A stretch of 62,000 nt of DNA from Glandiceps talaboti (taxonomy: Eukaryota; Hemichordata; Enteropneusta; Spengelidae): the NCBI RefSeq assembly GCF_964340395.1, contig NC_135566.1, forward strand, positions 707,501 through 769,500. The letters are read 5' to 3'. Positions 13,493 to 61,300 of the stretch are shown piece after piece (the stretch's first letter is position 1; each line of letters starts with the position of its first letter). The position numbers and the translations under genes are program-made. Below the pieces are notes generated by a model, which saw only the letters and a list, made by a program, of their open reading frames with translations, was not told the DNA's origin and did not search any database.

Positions 13493-14454
13493 GAGAGATG
13501 AATCAATCACATACAAAAATAAAGAGACACTTAGTTAAAATTCAGATAACTAAAGAGAGACAGAGATGTTCCTGTAATACATACATAAAAGAAATGATTT
13601 AAATTATTGGATATAATATGCCAGTGCATCTCCTGTAGGGCTGTATGTTGATCATTTGGCCAGGAGATTATGGGAAATCTAACATTACTGTCCCTTCTAC
13701 TGTCTATGTCAATCATGCTATAATCTAATTTATGTAGTTTGATAGATGTCTACTTCTCCACCACTCTCATCACCATAGCCTTTCTCTCTTCCTAATTTCA
13801 TTTACTCCGATCCCAGTTATTTCCATGGATTCCAATTGATATTTTACTGGATTAAGTTCCAATCTCTCCTCACCAGTCTTCCACCATGATAACATCTGCT
13901 ACCAAAATGTTGCGTATATGCTGTCTAACAAGGTCATAAAATAATGCAGACAGAGAGGTTTTATTAGTAGTTATTGAAAATACACAGTGTACATGAACTA
14001 TAGTTTACACTAGTATATCTCACATATTATACAAATATTACACATTGACGCTTCATTGACAATGTGTACTTGAAACTAATCACATACTAGTGACATATGT
14101 ATCAATTAGTTTGGACCAGATTAATATTTGTGATGTAAACATTTACCATTCAGTGTTTAATAGTAATCACCTGTCATTTTCACATCACATTGTGTCTCAG
14201 CTACTCTCCCTTTCAAATTCAAAGAATGGTCAAAATGAAAAGTAATTGGATGGTAACAAGCTGATCTAATTGCTAAAGTCTAGAACTGACCCCATGAAAA
14301 TGTCTACATTTGAAAACTACATCGCCCAGTTTGTTCTTAAAGGTATATACACTGAGTATGTATATTTTGTGGATGGAGTAATTTTTGGTGCATATTAAAC
14401 CCTGTACACCTGTCATCTAATCACTAAAACATTAACCATTACTTACATGTAAGT

Positions 14455-14560
14455 TTTAGCAGAATTCAAACCAGGTGGTCACTGACAGGCATACACAAAT
14501 GAACCATTTCTTATATGTATTTAGCAGAATTCGAACCAGGTGGTCAGGCATATAATATAC
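14455..14560. repeat. Direct repeat containing a B-box-like motif
   Basis: TTAGCAGAATTCAAACCAGG and TTAGCAGAATTCGAACCAGG, about 65 bp apart. The minus strand reads GGTTCGAATTC, close to a tRNA B box. No A box or tRNA fold is seen, so at most a SINE scrap. Confidence 0.4.
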
Positions 14561-15232
14561 AAATGGTTTGATGGCATACTTAAAATAACATAATTTATGT
14601 ATACTAAAATATTGAGCCCTGTTAGTATAATTAAACTGTACACAATGCCAGAACATAATTTTTAATACCATTTATGGTACACATCAACAATGACATTTAT
14701 TTACATCAAGGTTTTATGTAAGTATTTTCATCTGTGTTGAACAACTTATAAACATAGCTTGTCCCACTTTGAGTAATTATTCAGAATTTTTGTCGGAATA
14801 TAATCAATTATGATCAGATATCACATTGATATTGTGTCCAAATTAATTGACTCACAGCAGTCCAAATAGGTCAGTTTTAATGAACTGAATGCCGAGTACA
14901 GTTAATGGATGTGTAAATGTGTGGTATTGCAAAGAAGGCATTAAAACTTGATAATGAAAATAGCTAATTGATTTCCTATGTGAACATTAAAATGAAGGTC
15001 AAATCAATAATATATTATTTTAACAGTAAAACAAGGTTTGAAGGTATTTTAGAGTCTCAAAATTTAAACTAAATATTAATATAAAGCAAAAGTACAGATA
15101 TAACTAAACACAGTATAATTTGAGAGAAATAATTTAAAAATAAAAAATGTAAATTTCTGGTAATTGTTGAAATTAAGGACTGGTATAAAATAGCAACTAT
15201 ATTATACAGCTTCAAAATTTTCCAAATCTAAT

Positions 15233-15310
15233 TATACTTGAGCTCCAAGTCTTCATAGATTGTACTTGAGTTCCAAATCTTTATAGATTCTACTTGAGTT
15301 CCAAGTCTTT
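15233..15310. repeat. Roughly 28-bp tandem repeat, 3 copies
   Basis: TACTTGAGTTCCAAGTCTTT-type units with ATAGATT spacers, about 220 bp before exon e1. Confidence 0.75.
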
Positions 15311-15530
15311 GTTATGATAAATGTTTATAATATGATTTCATATTTACACAGTGTATATTTACATGTAGGCCACAAAAATGTCAAAGTATTATGCCAATAA
15401 TAAATGCCTGTATAACATTTTCGCTACTTGAGTGTTTTACTGCAAAATAAATATAATCATTGATATTCAATATTTTAACCAGATCTGACGTTCATATGTA
15501 ATTCCATTTTTCTTTTCTTTTGCTTTTTAG

Positions 15531-49504
<33,974 letters not shown>

Positions 49505-49510
49505 TATATC

Positions 49511-49516
49511 AATAAA
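49511..49516 (+). promoter_or_regulatory. Candidate poly(A) signal of the RasGAP
   Basis: AATAAA lies only seven bases after the stop codon. It is followed by GT-rich and T-rich DNA at about 49530-49550 that could act as the downstream element, giving a 3' UTR of some 30-40 nt. A second AATAAA at 49879-49884 would give a more usual length. Confidence 0.45.
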
Positions 49517-50233
49517 ATGATTGACACCATTGTGGCTGGTTTTTTTTCTTAATTTAAAACTCAAATTCTGCAACAACAAAAACAAGATTACAAACTTTAT
49601 CACATATCTATCTATATTACATATTATTTGAATAATTTGTTGTACAGCTAAATAATTAGATTTGAATGTAGTGAAGTGCCATGCAGTTTTTTTGCTTCAA
49701 TTTTAGACAAAGTTTTTAAGGTGAAGATATGATGGTGTTACTTTTTACAAATATTTGCTATTTTTGTTTTATATTACTGACATCATATAACATCACTCAT
49801 TATCTGTTACTGGTACATATCATTTTTATATGGTGTACTTGTCATATTCTCTAATTATTCCTGACTTTACAGTCAAGCAATAAATCAAGCATTTTTTTGC
49901 TCAAATTTGCTCTTTCAGACTTTGTACTGAAAAAAATCTTCTCCATTTTCCTGTGCCTTATTGAAATTCTTATATTGGTAGAATGTTTTTATTCCACTTA
50001 ATAATGCTATGTTTTTATTCTATTTTGTTAGCATTCTAATATTTGTAGCTTTCAAAATTTGAAATCCAAAACAGCTGTAATTTTTGACAATTTTTTGAAT
50101 GTATCTCTCTTCTTCATAGCATATTGTTTGATAGTTGAATGGTAATTGGCTAGCAAGTAATCTACAGGTTTGTTGTTGAAGCCTCAACCAAAAAGTTGTC
50201 GGGCAAGTTTTGATCCACCACTGTGCCCAAGTT

Positions 50234-50685
50234 ATTAAACTCATTTGTATAAATGGAGACTGGTCTTGTAAGACAGACAAGTTAACTCATTTGTATAAAT
50301 GGAGACTAGTCTTGTAGGACAGACAAGTTAACTCATTTGTATAAATGGAGACTAGTCTTGTAGGACAGACAAGTTAACTCATTTGTATAAATGGAGACTA
50401 GTCTTGTAGGACAGACAAGTTAACTCATTTGTATAAATGGAGACTAGTCTTGTAGGACAGACAAGTTAACTCATTTGTATAAATGGAGACTAGTCTTGTA
50501 GGACAGACAAGTTAACTCATTTGTATAAATGGAGACTAGTCTTGTAGGACAGACAAGTTAACTCATTTGTATAAATGGAGACTAGTCTTGTAGGACAGAC
50601 AAGTTAACTCATTTGTATAAATGGAGACTAGTCTTGTAGGACAGACAAGTTAACTCATTTGTATAAATGGAGACTAGTCTTGTAG
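50234..50685. repeat. 46-bp minisatellite, very uniform
   Basis: About 9.8 copies of GTTAACTCATTTGTATAAAT, GGAGACTAGTCTTGTAGGAC, AGACAA. All but the first copy look identical, which suggests recent expansion. Confidence 0.96.
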
Positions 50686-52277
50686 TTATATGAAGGATTT
50701 AATACTGTACATGCTTAAAAAGGCTGCAAAAATCATATGCTAGACAGAAAGGAGGATGTGTTATATAAATATATGTTGTGTCAATCGTCACCAGTATTAA
50801 TTGTACAATTACACCTAGAGATTTGTCATTCTCGCAAACCAGAGTTATTATTTCTACCACTATATTTTGAAATAAAACTCTGGCATCTTATGTCTGTCAA
50901 AGCCGTACCTCACGTACACGTTACTAGCCTCATTTAAATCTACTAGGATAACCAATATTTGACGGGGTTAAAGAGTATAAAGTAAGAACGGGGAAAGATT
51001 TGTTGAACATTTACATTAAGGGCTGACAAACGGGTAATGTACATAGTATTAATACTGGTACGGGTGCGGTGATGAATGCAGTCGTCCCGGCATTCATAAC
51101 TCGTGTGCCTGAAGACACTGTGCTAAAAGGTCGTACTTAATTAGCATTCAGCCTAGGTTCAGTTCCTTGCAAAATCAAGAGTATGGTAAACAACACTTCA
51201 ATAACAAGTTGTGAATGGAATTAAGATTATCTCGAGTGAACTTGCTTGAATCAGCCAATCTTGGCTTGTTGTAACCATGGCCCTATTGAGATAATCCACG
51301 TTGTAGCCTACTTCGGTACTTGCTACAAACTCACGATTGTATCGGACACCCGGTCTCATGGTACAACAAATCCATGCTCTCACAAACCCTGCTTGACACT
51401 TCGAGGCAAGATTTATAGATCATTATTTTATGTTCATACATGTATCAATGCAATCTTGTTTGTAGGATGGCAAAAATAAAATTTCAGCAACAAGAACCCA
51501 ACTTGGCCAAGTCAGTTTTCAGTGTACGTACTAGGCACTTGCCAAGGCATTAGCAGTATATCCCGTGGTATGCAAGGGGCAATCTGATTGGTTGTAGTGT
51601 TTACGTACAAAACGAATAAATTAGCTATGCCATATACATGTATACAGATATAGTATATGAATGCATCCACGGCCAGTGGGAGGCTCGTTAAGAACGTTGC
51701 CGTAAAACAGGCTGTGGTTTGCAACGATGGAGATTTGTTTGCTCAATTTGCTCCTGCTTTTCAACATTAGGGCACCAAGGTGTTGCTCAGTGGCAACCAT
51801 TCAACAAATTTCCAAATTTATGTGGAAGAATAAAGATTATTAAGCTAAAATGTGTGAAATTTGGTCAGTTTTCAATGTGGTGTTTTTGCTAAGGTTTTGG
51901 AACCTTGGTGAAAGAGTGGAGGGGAGAGATATTTTACTACTTGCATTTATCTGTATTGCCATATGATACCCTTCGCTATTGTTTGATATTTTGGGAAACT
52001 CAAGTAGAATTACTGTACTCAATACATTGCTCTTAACAATAACATTCAGCAATACAAGTTCTGAATTTTTGCCATTTTCACAAATCTGAAATTTTGCTAC
52101 ATTCTGACAATCAAAATAAAAGCATCCACCATCTAAACTGAAATGAATGAAATTTAGTATTTAACAAATTTTTGTTTTAAACTTCAAAAGGGGCACAGTC
52201 TATAACTTTATGATTAGTGCTGATTATTTAGGTTTTACATAGTATTGAGATATCGATTTTCAAAACTAAAACAGTCT

Positions 52278-53092
52278 AAGTGATTGGCGTTCCATATAAG
52301 GTCATGTCATCATGTCCTCATACATAGCTGTATGGGATGTACATGTAAGTGATTGGCATTCCATATAAGGTCATGTCATCATACATAGCTGTATGGGATG
52401 TACATGTAAGTGATTGGCATTCCATATAAGGTCATGTCCTCATACATAGCTGTATGGGATGTACATGTAAGTGATTGGTATTCCATATAAGGTCATGTCC
52501 TCATACATAGCTGTATGGGATGTACATGTAAGTGATTGGCGTTCCATATAAGGTCATGTCATCATGTCCTCATACACAGCTGTATAGGACGTGCATGTAA
52601 GTGATTGGCATTCCATATAAGGTCATGTCCTCATACATAGCTGTATGGGATGTACGTCAACGTGATAGGCGTTCCATATAAGGTCATGTCATCATGTCAT
52701 CATACATAGCTGTATGGGATGTACATGTAAGTGATTGGCATTCCATATAAGGTCATGTCATCATACATAGCTGTATAGGATGTACATGTAAGTAATTGGC
52801 ATTCCATATAAGGTCATGTCATCATACATAGCTGTATGGGATGTACATGTAAGTAATTGGCATTCCATATAAGGTCATGTCATCATACATAGCTGTATGG
52901 GATGTACATGTAAGTGATTGGCATTCCATATAAGGTCATGTCATCATACATAGCTGTATAGGATGTACATGTAAGTGATTGACATTCCAAATAAGGTCAT
53001 GTCCTCATACATAGCTGTATGGGATGTACATGTAAGTAATTGGGATTCCATATAAGGTAATGTCCTCGTACACAGCTGTATGGGATGTACAT
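52278..53092. repeat. 61-bp minisatellite
   Basis: About 13 copies of AGTGATTGGCATTCCATATA, AGGTCATGTCATCATACATA, GCTGTATGGGATGTACATGT. Some units are 9 bp longer (CATGTCATCATGTCCTCA). The edges are more diverged. Confidence 0.96.
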
Positions 53093-53874
53093 ACACGTAT
53101 ACACATCCTATATTAATCCTATAAAGTCACCTATCCTATTTTTAGGGTGTAATTATAGATTTTCTTGAAATGAAGGGGCTTATCAGGTTATTAAAATAAA
53201 TTTGGCAATGCCAAAATAACACAAAAGTACTTGTCCATGTTTCTCTCAGTTAAGAGGAGAAATTATCATTTTGGGACATCTTCATGTCAAATCAAAAATT
53301 GTTTTCATATTTGTCTGTATATAAGACATTCAAGTATACAGTTTTTTTTTATCAATATCTTGTATGTACGGTATGTTTATTTTATCAATATCTTGTATGA
53401 ACGGTATGTTTATTCTAAGACTTGCAATGCATATCATAACCTTTACTGTCAAAGTTGTTTGTATCTCTGCATGTGTTCTAATAAAACGGTTTTATTCTTA
53501 CTTACACACCATTGCATTATCATTGCAATTATTACCGTGAATGAATGATTTGAGAATGATAGTTAAGTTTGTTATTGTACTCAGTACAAGTCCTCTTGTC
53601 ACTCTTTCAAACAATGTTGACAATTATACAAGTGTTGTTTTCATTGAATTTATTTTTCTTTAAAAACAAACAAAAATGTAGTAATACAAAGTATACATTG
53701 ATAATAATCTACCACTACCATCACCAAATACAGCGTCTACAATAATTTCACCTCTCACAATTACAATACTAGTAACTTTGAATTGTACTTAAACTTGGAC
53801 TCGACACAATTTTTGTTTATCTTTAAATCAAGTAATCTGTGTTTTCTGGCAGTTACATTAGAAATTCCACTACC

Positions 53875-53965
53875 CTCAAATTGGTATAATGTGAAGCTTG
53901 TTGCAAGGGCCATTCTAATTGGTATAATGTGAAGCTTTTTGCAAGGGCCATTCCAATTGGTTAAA
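53875..53965. repeat. 38-bp tandem duplication
   Basis: AATTGGTATAATGTGAAGCT then TGCAAGGGCCATTC, twice. An inverted scrap AGCTTCACATTG occurs at about 54060. Confidence 0.85.
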
Positions 53966-54623
53966 AAATAATGGAAAAATAACACCTTTTGCCTGTACTG
54001 TTACGCTTACATTAAGAACATATAACTGATAATGCTCTCAATCACATGGACCCTTCCAAGAGCTTCACATTGCCCCTAATCAGGTGTTTGTAAAAATATA
54101 CAGAATATGTAAAACACTGACTTTGGATTTAGTTATTCTGATAAATCAAAACATTCACAACATTGCAGAATAGGTTATTGATGAGAAAATACAATATACT
54201 GGGCAGTTGACAAACAATATTTCTCTCTTTTTTTATATGTATATATAAATCCCTTACTCTAGTAACATAGTTGGTGTCTATGTAGTACTAATATAATACT
54301 AGTTTTGACAAAAATACAAGAATTTCATAAAAGTTTGTCAACAAAGTAGAACCAATATTCAACCATGTCAGTGTGTATACAGTCTATCATTCTAATCTAA
54401 GTTGAGATGAGACTTGCCAAATTTACAGATGATGACTATGAATCAGGTATGTTCAGATTTAATATCAATATTATACTTTCAATGATGTCAGATGAAAATG
54501 GAGATAGGGTTCATGTACTGAGTGCCATTTTTATTTTCCCTAAGTTTCCAGGTACATGTACTTCAACAGGCAAAGGAAATTTTCAACATTTTTAGATTGA
54601 TGCCATTTTTCATGTTTAAAGTA

Positions 54624-54629
54624 TTTATT
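54624..54629 (-). promoter_or_regulatory. Possible poly(A) signal of PRPF19
   Basis: The first canonical AATAAA on the minus strand downstream of the PRPF19 stop (TTTATT on the plus strand). It would imply a 3' UTR near 700 nt. Nothing else supports it. Confidence 0.25.
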
Positions 54630-55310
54630 TGCATTTGGAAATTACATTACTGCAGGATGAAGGACTTTCTAGAAGTGTATGAACTCTCTAAAACTTTGCA
54701 TAAAATCCAACAATTTTTTTCTGTAGAAATGTTGAAGGGATAGCAATGACACTGAAATACATGTACACATAGTTGAATCCCTAGTTTGGTCGATAAAATC
54801 AATATTACTTGATACCCTAGTTTGATGAATAAAATCAATGCATTTACTAAATGTAAGTACACGGAGTACGGGGTATCTATACCATATGAGGAATATGTTG
54901 CTTCAAGGTAGTCTACACACATCTAGACTCAAAAACATGGTTTTCAACTATGAATTCATTTTCTGGGATGGACTTGAATAACATTTGACCCTAGTTGCTA
55001 CCAAGATGCCAAACACAGATTGTACCCTATAAGTGTGGTTACTTGTATACTCACAATGCATTATTTCATGGGAAGTGCTTTGAGCCACGTAATGGACAGA
55101 CTTTTGCATTATGGGAAAATAGCTAATGGTGTTTAGATTTTACACAAGCTGATCACTAGTTGAGAGGTCATGTCTGTTGGATACAAGAAATTTATATATT
55201 CTGCAGTTTTCCGTTATATTCTGAACAGCATTGTTAGGTCATGAAGTCTGACTGACATGCTAATTCATCATGTTGTGATGATCTGACCTGAAGTGACCTC
55301 TGACATCACT

Positions 55311-55408
55311 TTACAAACCGTAGAACTTGAGACTACGATCCATGCCAGTTGAAGCAATGAATGATGAATGGCGGCCAAATCGTACACCAGTAGCCATCTC
55401 AGAATGAT
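55311..55408 (-). CDS. PRPF19: PRPF19 terminal exon 11
   Basis: 98 nt after a TTTTTTAG acceptor. It encodes [20 protein letters not shown] and [11 protein letters not shown], then TAA at 55313-55311. The human protein ends [11 protein letters not shown]. Confidence 0.95.
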
Positions 55409-58287
55409 CTAAAAAAGGGGGAAAAATAGAAAGTTTTTTTTTAATGAAAGGAAACAAAATGTAAGGAAAGTTTTTCATTCCAGGAATAAATCATGACAGC
55501 TTAGATATTTTAAAACATAACAAATGTTCAATGGTGTGACAGTCTTGGCAAATTGTTTACATAAAAATATTGAAATCTCCCACTAGACAATATATTAGTT
55601 CCAACTTACTATATTGCAATGGACACAACACATGTTAAAACATATGGATACACCAAACAACATGGCTTTTGCCTACTAAGCATGTACATATCAGCCTACC
55701 CCAGATACAGCCTGTGAGGGCGCACTGCCATCTGAATATCTCAACCTCAACATCAAAAGTATTAATGTTGAGATACAAGATGCCATGAAAATTGTGAGTT
55801 ACCTACCTTTGAACACAGCTAGAGTGTCCCACTGTTTACACAGATATACACGTACATCGGTACCAGCTACAGCCAAGTATGTACCACTCTGATCAAAGCA
55901 CAGGGATTTCACCTAGAACAAAATAAATAAGACCACTTACTGTATTACAAATAATGTCATAACTAATCCATGCTATTAAGAGTTATACTTTCCTTAACAT
56001 GCTGACACTCAAATTTACATGAAAACACAGGGTCTTTTTATCTAGCAAGTTCATTGACACTCAAATTTACATGGCAACACAGGGTCATTTTATCTAACTT
56101 GTGTTCCTTCTGTCAAGAGTTACTAATTTAATTATTGCTGTAGATTTCTTTCAGTTTGTTTCTTCTATGATCCTTCTATATTTTCCCACTGGCATTGCCA
56201 CGTTATTTGTTTGGAATCACAAATTATCATAATATAACTGCAATTTCATCGGCTAATTCTAAGAAAAGACTTGCTTGGTAGAATTACATTGCCTAATTTC
56301 ATACAAACACATGAAATTATTACCTAGACCCAATCTTTGAAAGCTTTATGAAAACTGTGACTCACCTCATATCTATCATCCAATGTGATTGTCTTGAAGT
56401 TCTTCAGTTTACGCAAATCCCATAGTTTGACCACTGAGTCATCAGCAGATGTGGCAAGGTAGTAACCATTCTCAGAGAAAGAGATAGCTGAAATTGGTCC
56501 GGAATGTCCAGGGAAGTTTGCCACATTGGCTCTCTCCTTCAAATCCCATATTTTGATCATACTGTCTCCAGTACCAGTACCAAAGATAAGACCATCAGGA
56601 TGGAACTGTGCACATGTCAGTGCTGGTACAAACACAAAAAATATGATATCATATCAATACAAGTTTGTTAGTACTATGTGCAATAACAGCTTTTTATAAA
56701 CAGTGCCCTCTAGTGGTAGAGTGAAGTAATGAATTCTACGCCTGATGACCCCCTGGTGCAGGTTCGATATTATAAAGTTTTTAACTTCATGAGTAATGAG
56801 GATACACATATAGTCACTTAATTAAGTTTTACAGACATTTTCATGGAGTATTATTTGGGTCATATCATGTCGTTTCTAGGAGTATATCTTATCGAAAAGA
56901 TTGCCATTAGACTAAGACTTCTGGTTTGCTTCTACTTCTGTACTGTGTACACATCCAACAATGGAGTATCATCACACCAGCATAAAACTGAAAATTTATT
57001 TGTACGCAATTTGGAATTTCAATAATTCATGGCTTCTCGACCTAACTTTCCATTTCCTGGATACTGCCATTTATAAATGACAACACACTCAATAGCTGGA
57101 ATATCACGTTATCTGTTAGAACACTACTTACCATGTCCAACTGAATCATCAGACACTCTAGTGAGAACACGGCCAGTTCTGATATCAGAGAATGCCCAGT
57201 GTTGATCATCAGAACAACTCAGTAAGTAATCACCAGTGGCATGTAAACTGATACCAGTGATAGCGCCCTCATGAGCCCGGATGACTTGACTACAAGAACC
57301 ATTGGCAACCATCCAGACACGAATAGTTGTATCAGGTGATGATGTGACCACAATGTCCTGTCATTTCAATAAAACATAGAATATCCAAGATTGAACCACA
57401 CATATTTTACAGTTGAAACAGGAAGTATTCATCAGAACACCTGGTAACATATACATTTGTAACCAATCATTTTGCAAATTGAGGTTTGTTTGTTTTTACA
57501 ATTAGAATAATGTTTGTTTATACTCAACAAGTTACTTTTTTCATGTCTATGTTTCAGCACTGTTCACTAGATGGTGGTGTAGTGCAAATTGTCCCAGACA
57601 TGACAAGAGTCAAATCCCCCTCCACTCCCATCACCCCACCACATCAATATTCAGCATTTTTATGCTGAATACAGACTAAGACACTAATGTATTATCTCCA
57701 TGTTGAAATCATGATAATTTAGGGTCAGCTTTTCAGTAAATCATAACCAATTAATCAAAGACATGGCAAAAAGTAAGTTGATCTAGCTTAGTAAACTAAG
57801 ACCACTGCATTGTTACAGCAACCTGAGAAGGCGATGAAAAGAGACTGGTTTCCCTACCTCATCAGGATGGTAGATAACATTGTTGACTTTCTTGGTGTGG
57901 CCTTTCATTATAGAAACCACTTGTTCTGTGTCTTTATTAAATACCACGGCAGTCTTGTCAGCCCCACCTTAGAGTAATGAAGTAAAAATAATGCAATAAG
58001 TGGTCTGTGTAACACAAATGAATATACTCTATTAGATTTGTTAACTGTATATATTAAATTGGTAAAGTATAAAAACTGTTCTATATGATATATACTCACA
58101 CCATATCTGTCAGTAACGAATGCTTGAATGTTCACAGATATTGTTGTGTACTCTGATTCAATAGTTTCCACTTAGTATTTATAATATCACATACCGATAG
58201 TGATCCCCTATATATATGTAACTCTCAGTAAACAGGTTCATAAGGTTGGAACTTCAATAATATAGTTGTGTTCTTTGACACACGCAC

Positions 58288-58325
<38 letters not shown>

Positions 58326-61300
58326 CCAAGTTACTTTTGTTCATGTCTACGATTCAGCAATGTGGTTGTTGCCTTCCCCTATATAACTTGTTTGACAATA
58401 CTTGACTTACTTTCACAGTCTTCATTCAAATAAAACTGAAATGATCATCAATAAATACACAGCATGTGTCAACTCACCTGTAAGTACTCTTGATGTATCT
58501 GATGCATGGAGATCAAGTGCCAAGATACCAGGTACACTGGCACTGTGTAAACCCTGTTTTTATAACAACAAACAAATATTTATTATAACTGTACAAGTAC
58601 AACACTAAAACAAAAATGAAAACTAGATGGTCTTAACAAAATTCAACTCAAAGGGTTTCCAAAAGTTCTGACTAGTTTTCTCCCTGTTAACAAAGCATCA
58701 TCAGATCAGTATAGTACAACACTATAATTGGAATAAATTCTGCTGACACTGTCACACACTATAATTAAATTACCATATATTAGACCAATCTACTCAGTTA
58801 TCTTTCACAATGAATTCACAAAAATAGCTTTTTTTATCCAACTCCCCAATATTTATCATAAACCACAACCTTCTACACATACCCATCAAATACAAACACA
58901 TGCAGTGATGCACTAACTATTCACACAAACAAACATAGCCACATACTTGTAATGATAATAATAGTGCCATGAATGACTATATAGGTAAATGTACCGTAAG
59001 GATCACATATACAGTGACCTCTTTGCATCAGCTCACCTGACATCCCCTTCAAACTTAGTTTTATCTACATTACAATGCTCTACTTTACAAGAGAGCTAGT
59101 TCACCAAGCTACAATTTCTTAGAAAGTGTCCAAAGGAAGGTACAATAACAACAAAGTACTCACAGGATGTGATGACTGTTGTTGATAATTCCTAATATCT
59201 TCACTACCAACCAATTCCTCCGGTACTCTCTTTCCACGCTTCTTACGTTCTGCTGTCAACAATTGAGCCTTGTCTTGTAACTGTAACAAATATTATCATA
59301 TTAAATTCATGCTAATATTACAGTTAAAATAAAGATGGTAGTCTACAACTGAAAGCAGTAAAGCAGGAGGAAACCAAAGTACTTAGGGAAAAACTGTATT
59401 GTTTAGTAGGGTCAAAGTAAGCATCAACCTTCTTACATATGGATCTGGTTAATTCTCAACTCCAATGCTATGGTTATGATGTTGAGTATATCTGTAGATA
59501 GGTCAATATACTAACTAATGAACAATCAATGTACAAACTGCATAGTAATTTCTCATTTACGGTAGACTACCTGGTACTTTAAGTATGCAGCATATGGACT
59601 TTGTCTAAATGCTGCCCTCTATCGTATTAAAAAGATATTTACCTTCTGAATGACTTCCTCTGTCATTCCAACCTCTGACCCAGCTTCCATAGCCTCCATA
59701 GGTTCCATACCAGCAGCAATAGCAGTGGGTTGAATCATTGGTTGTGTAGGGGTGGTAGGTACAATACCAGGGGCAGCCTGTGGTTTCAATGTGGCCAAAG
59801 CTGAAGTATAGATATGAATAGTAATGCGTTTAGTATATAAGTTACCAATGCCATTCACATGAAAATGTTAAAATTGTTAAAAAATCCTAAGAACATTTAT
59901 CTATACTTTCACTGATGAGATTAGAGGCGTTTGAAATTTTTTTCTTTTCTGCCAATATTGTTTGTTTTCACTGATATCACACTGACCCTGTACAAATATG
60001 ACATTACTTTATGGTCTAGAAGTTAAGAACACAACCAGTTACCTTCTCTAGCAGCCATTACTTCCTTAGTAAGTCTAGCAATCACACGGCAGGCAGCATC
60101 ATGCTGATAGAGGGCGTGTGATAATTCCTGTCTGGCTGTCTGTAGTTGTTGTCGTAAAGTAAAACTGTGTAACATACAGGCATCCCATTCATCCTGTAAG
60201 GCTTTCAGTATTGCTGGAATACTAGTTGCTGTAGGTGGGCGTGGCTTTACTAGAGGACTGGCTGTAAATAAACAGAATTAGGGATATATAAAATATATTT
60301 ATTCAGGGTTGCTCAAATATAGGTGACAATCACTTCTCTTTCATCACAACAATTCAACACATCAATTTTGAAAGTATACAAATTGAAATACATCAAAGTA
60401 TCCACTTAAAAGTGTTGCCAGAAAACGTACTGCCTATGTCATCAACCAAACTGTATAGTCACTAATTTGATGTACTACTGGTGTGGGATGATACAGGTAT
60501 TATGCAAATAAAGCAGGCAAGGAATTCAAGGATGTGGCTGTGAAACAACTGGAATCAACAAGTGTATGTAATAAGGAAAGAACTAATTAAAGTCAACGGC
60601 AGGTGTTAGTGGTGGTGGTGGTGGTGGAGGAGGTGGTGATGATGATGGGCAGCAAGACTGTGTAGAATACATTACTTGTGATGGAATAAGCAATGTTTTG
60701 TCCTTATTTTGGAGGTTGTCCATGTACATGTAACTAGACCTAATAACAGTGCATGTGGCCAAGATTGACGTTCCAACAAGCATACATTTAAGATTTTGTT
60801 TTTTTCAGCAACTCAGTATTTGTCAAGGAATTTAAATCAGACATTTAGTATCTGACAGCAATTCTACATATTACCAGTACATGTACAAGGATGTCTCACC
60901 TACTGTTCTGATCAAATAGGTACAAACTTCATTGATCTGCAAAATTATCTGGCATGTCTATTTTCACTCTGTGACCAAGCTGTATACCACTAATGCAGTA
61001 TATGCCTACCTTTTATTTCTACCAACTGTTCCTCTGACAGTTCTTGGCCACTGATAGGGTCAGTACCATTTTCTGTTACATACTTCTCTATCAGTCGTTT
61101 TTCAAAGACATGACCAGACACAGGAGACACCACAGGATGCTCTGGAACCTCATTAGAGACTGTGAAAGGATAAGACAAGTTATATTATATTTTTTCTTGG
61201 ACTGTTGCAGTGTAGCCATTCAACTTACATCATTACATCAGTAGATACATGATATACAACTTGACAACAAATACTTAAAACAGTTATGTCGATAATTGAT

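Larger units (their letters stand above)
1..15530 (+). other. Upstream intron of the RasGAP (partial), repeat-bearing
   Basis: e1 starts within a codon, so coding sequence must lie upstream, yet no exon encoding the first C2A strands and SDPY loop was found here. I therefore read the whole stretch as one intron continuing beyond the window. Apart from the repeats listed separately, nothing is visible at 381-1750, 2200-3700, 4400-5500, 7300-9040, 9500-11260, 12350-13350 and 13720-15230: AT-rich DNA with only short chance ORFs. Confidence 0.6.
49517..55310. other. Convergent intergenic region
   Basis: Between the RasGAP and PRPF19 stop codons. Contains the 46-bp and 61-bp arrays and a 38-bp duplication. 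50940-51740 is richer in CG dinucleotides and less repetitive, but no supported gene is found. 53100-53870 and 54000-55300 hold only chance ORFs. Confidence 0.75.

Noticed and set aside
51721-51840. Short plus-strand ORF starting MEICLLNLLLLFNI
   Set aside because: Signal-peptide-like by composition, but no downstream exon in the right orientation was found before PRPF19, which lies on the other strand.
52278-53092. AGGTCA in each 61-bp unit as nuclear-receptor sites
   Set aside because: Single half-sites in a satellite without paired spacing; no evidence beyond the hexamer.
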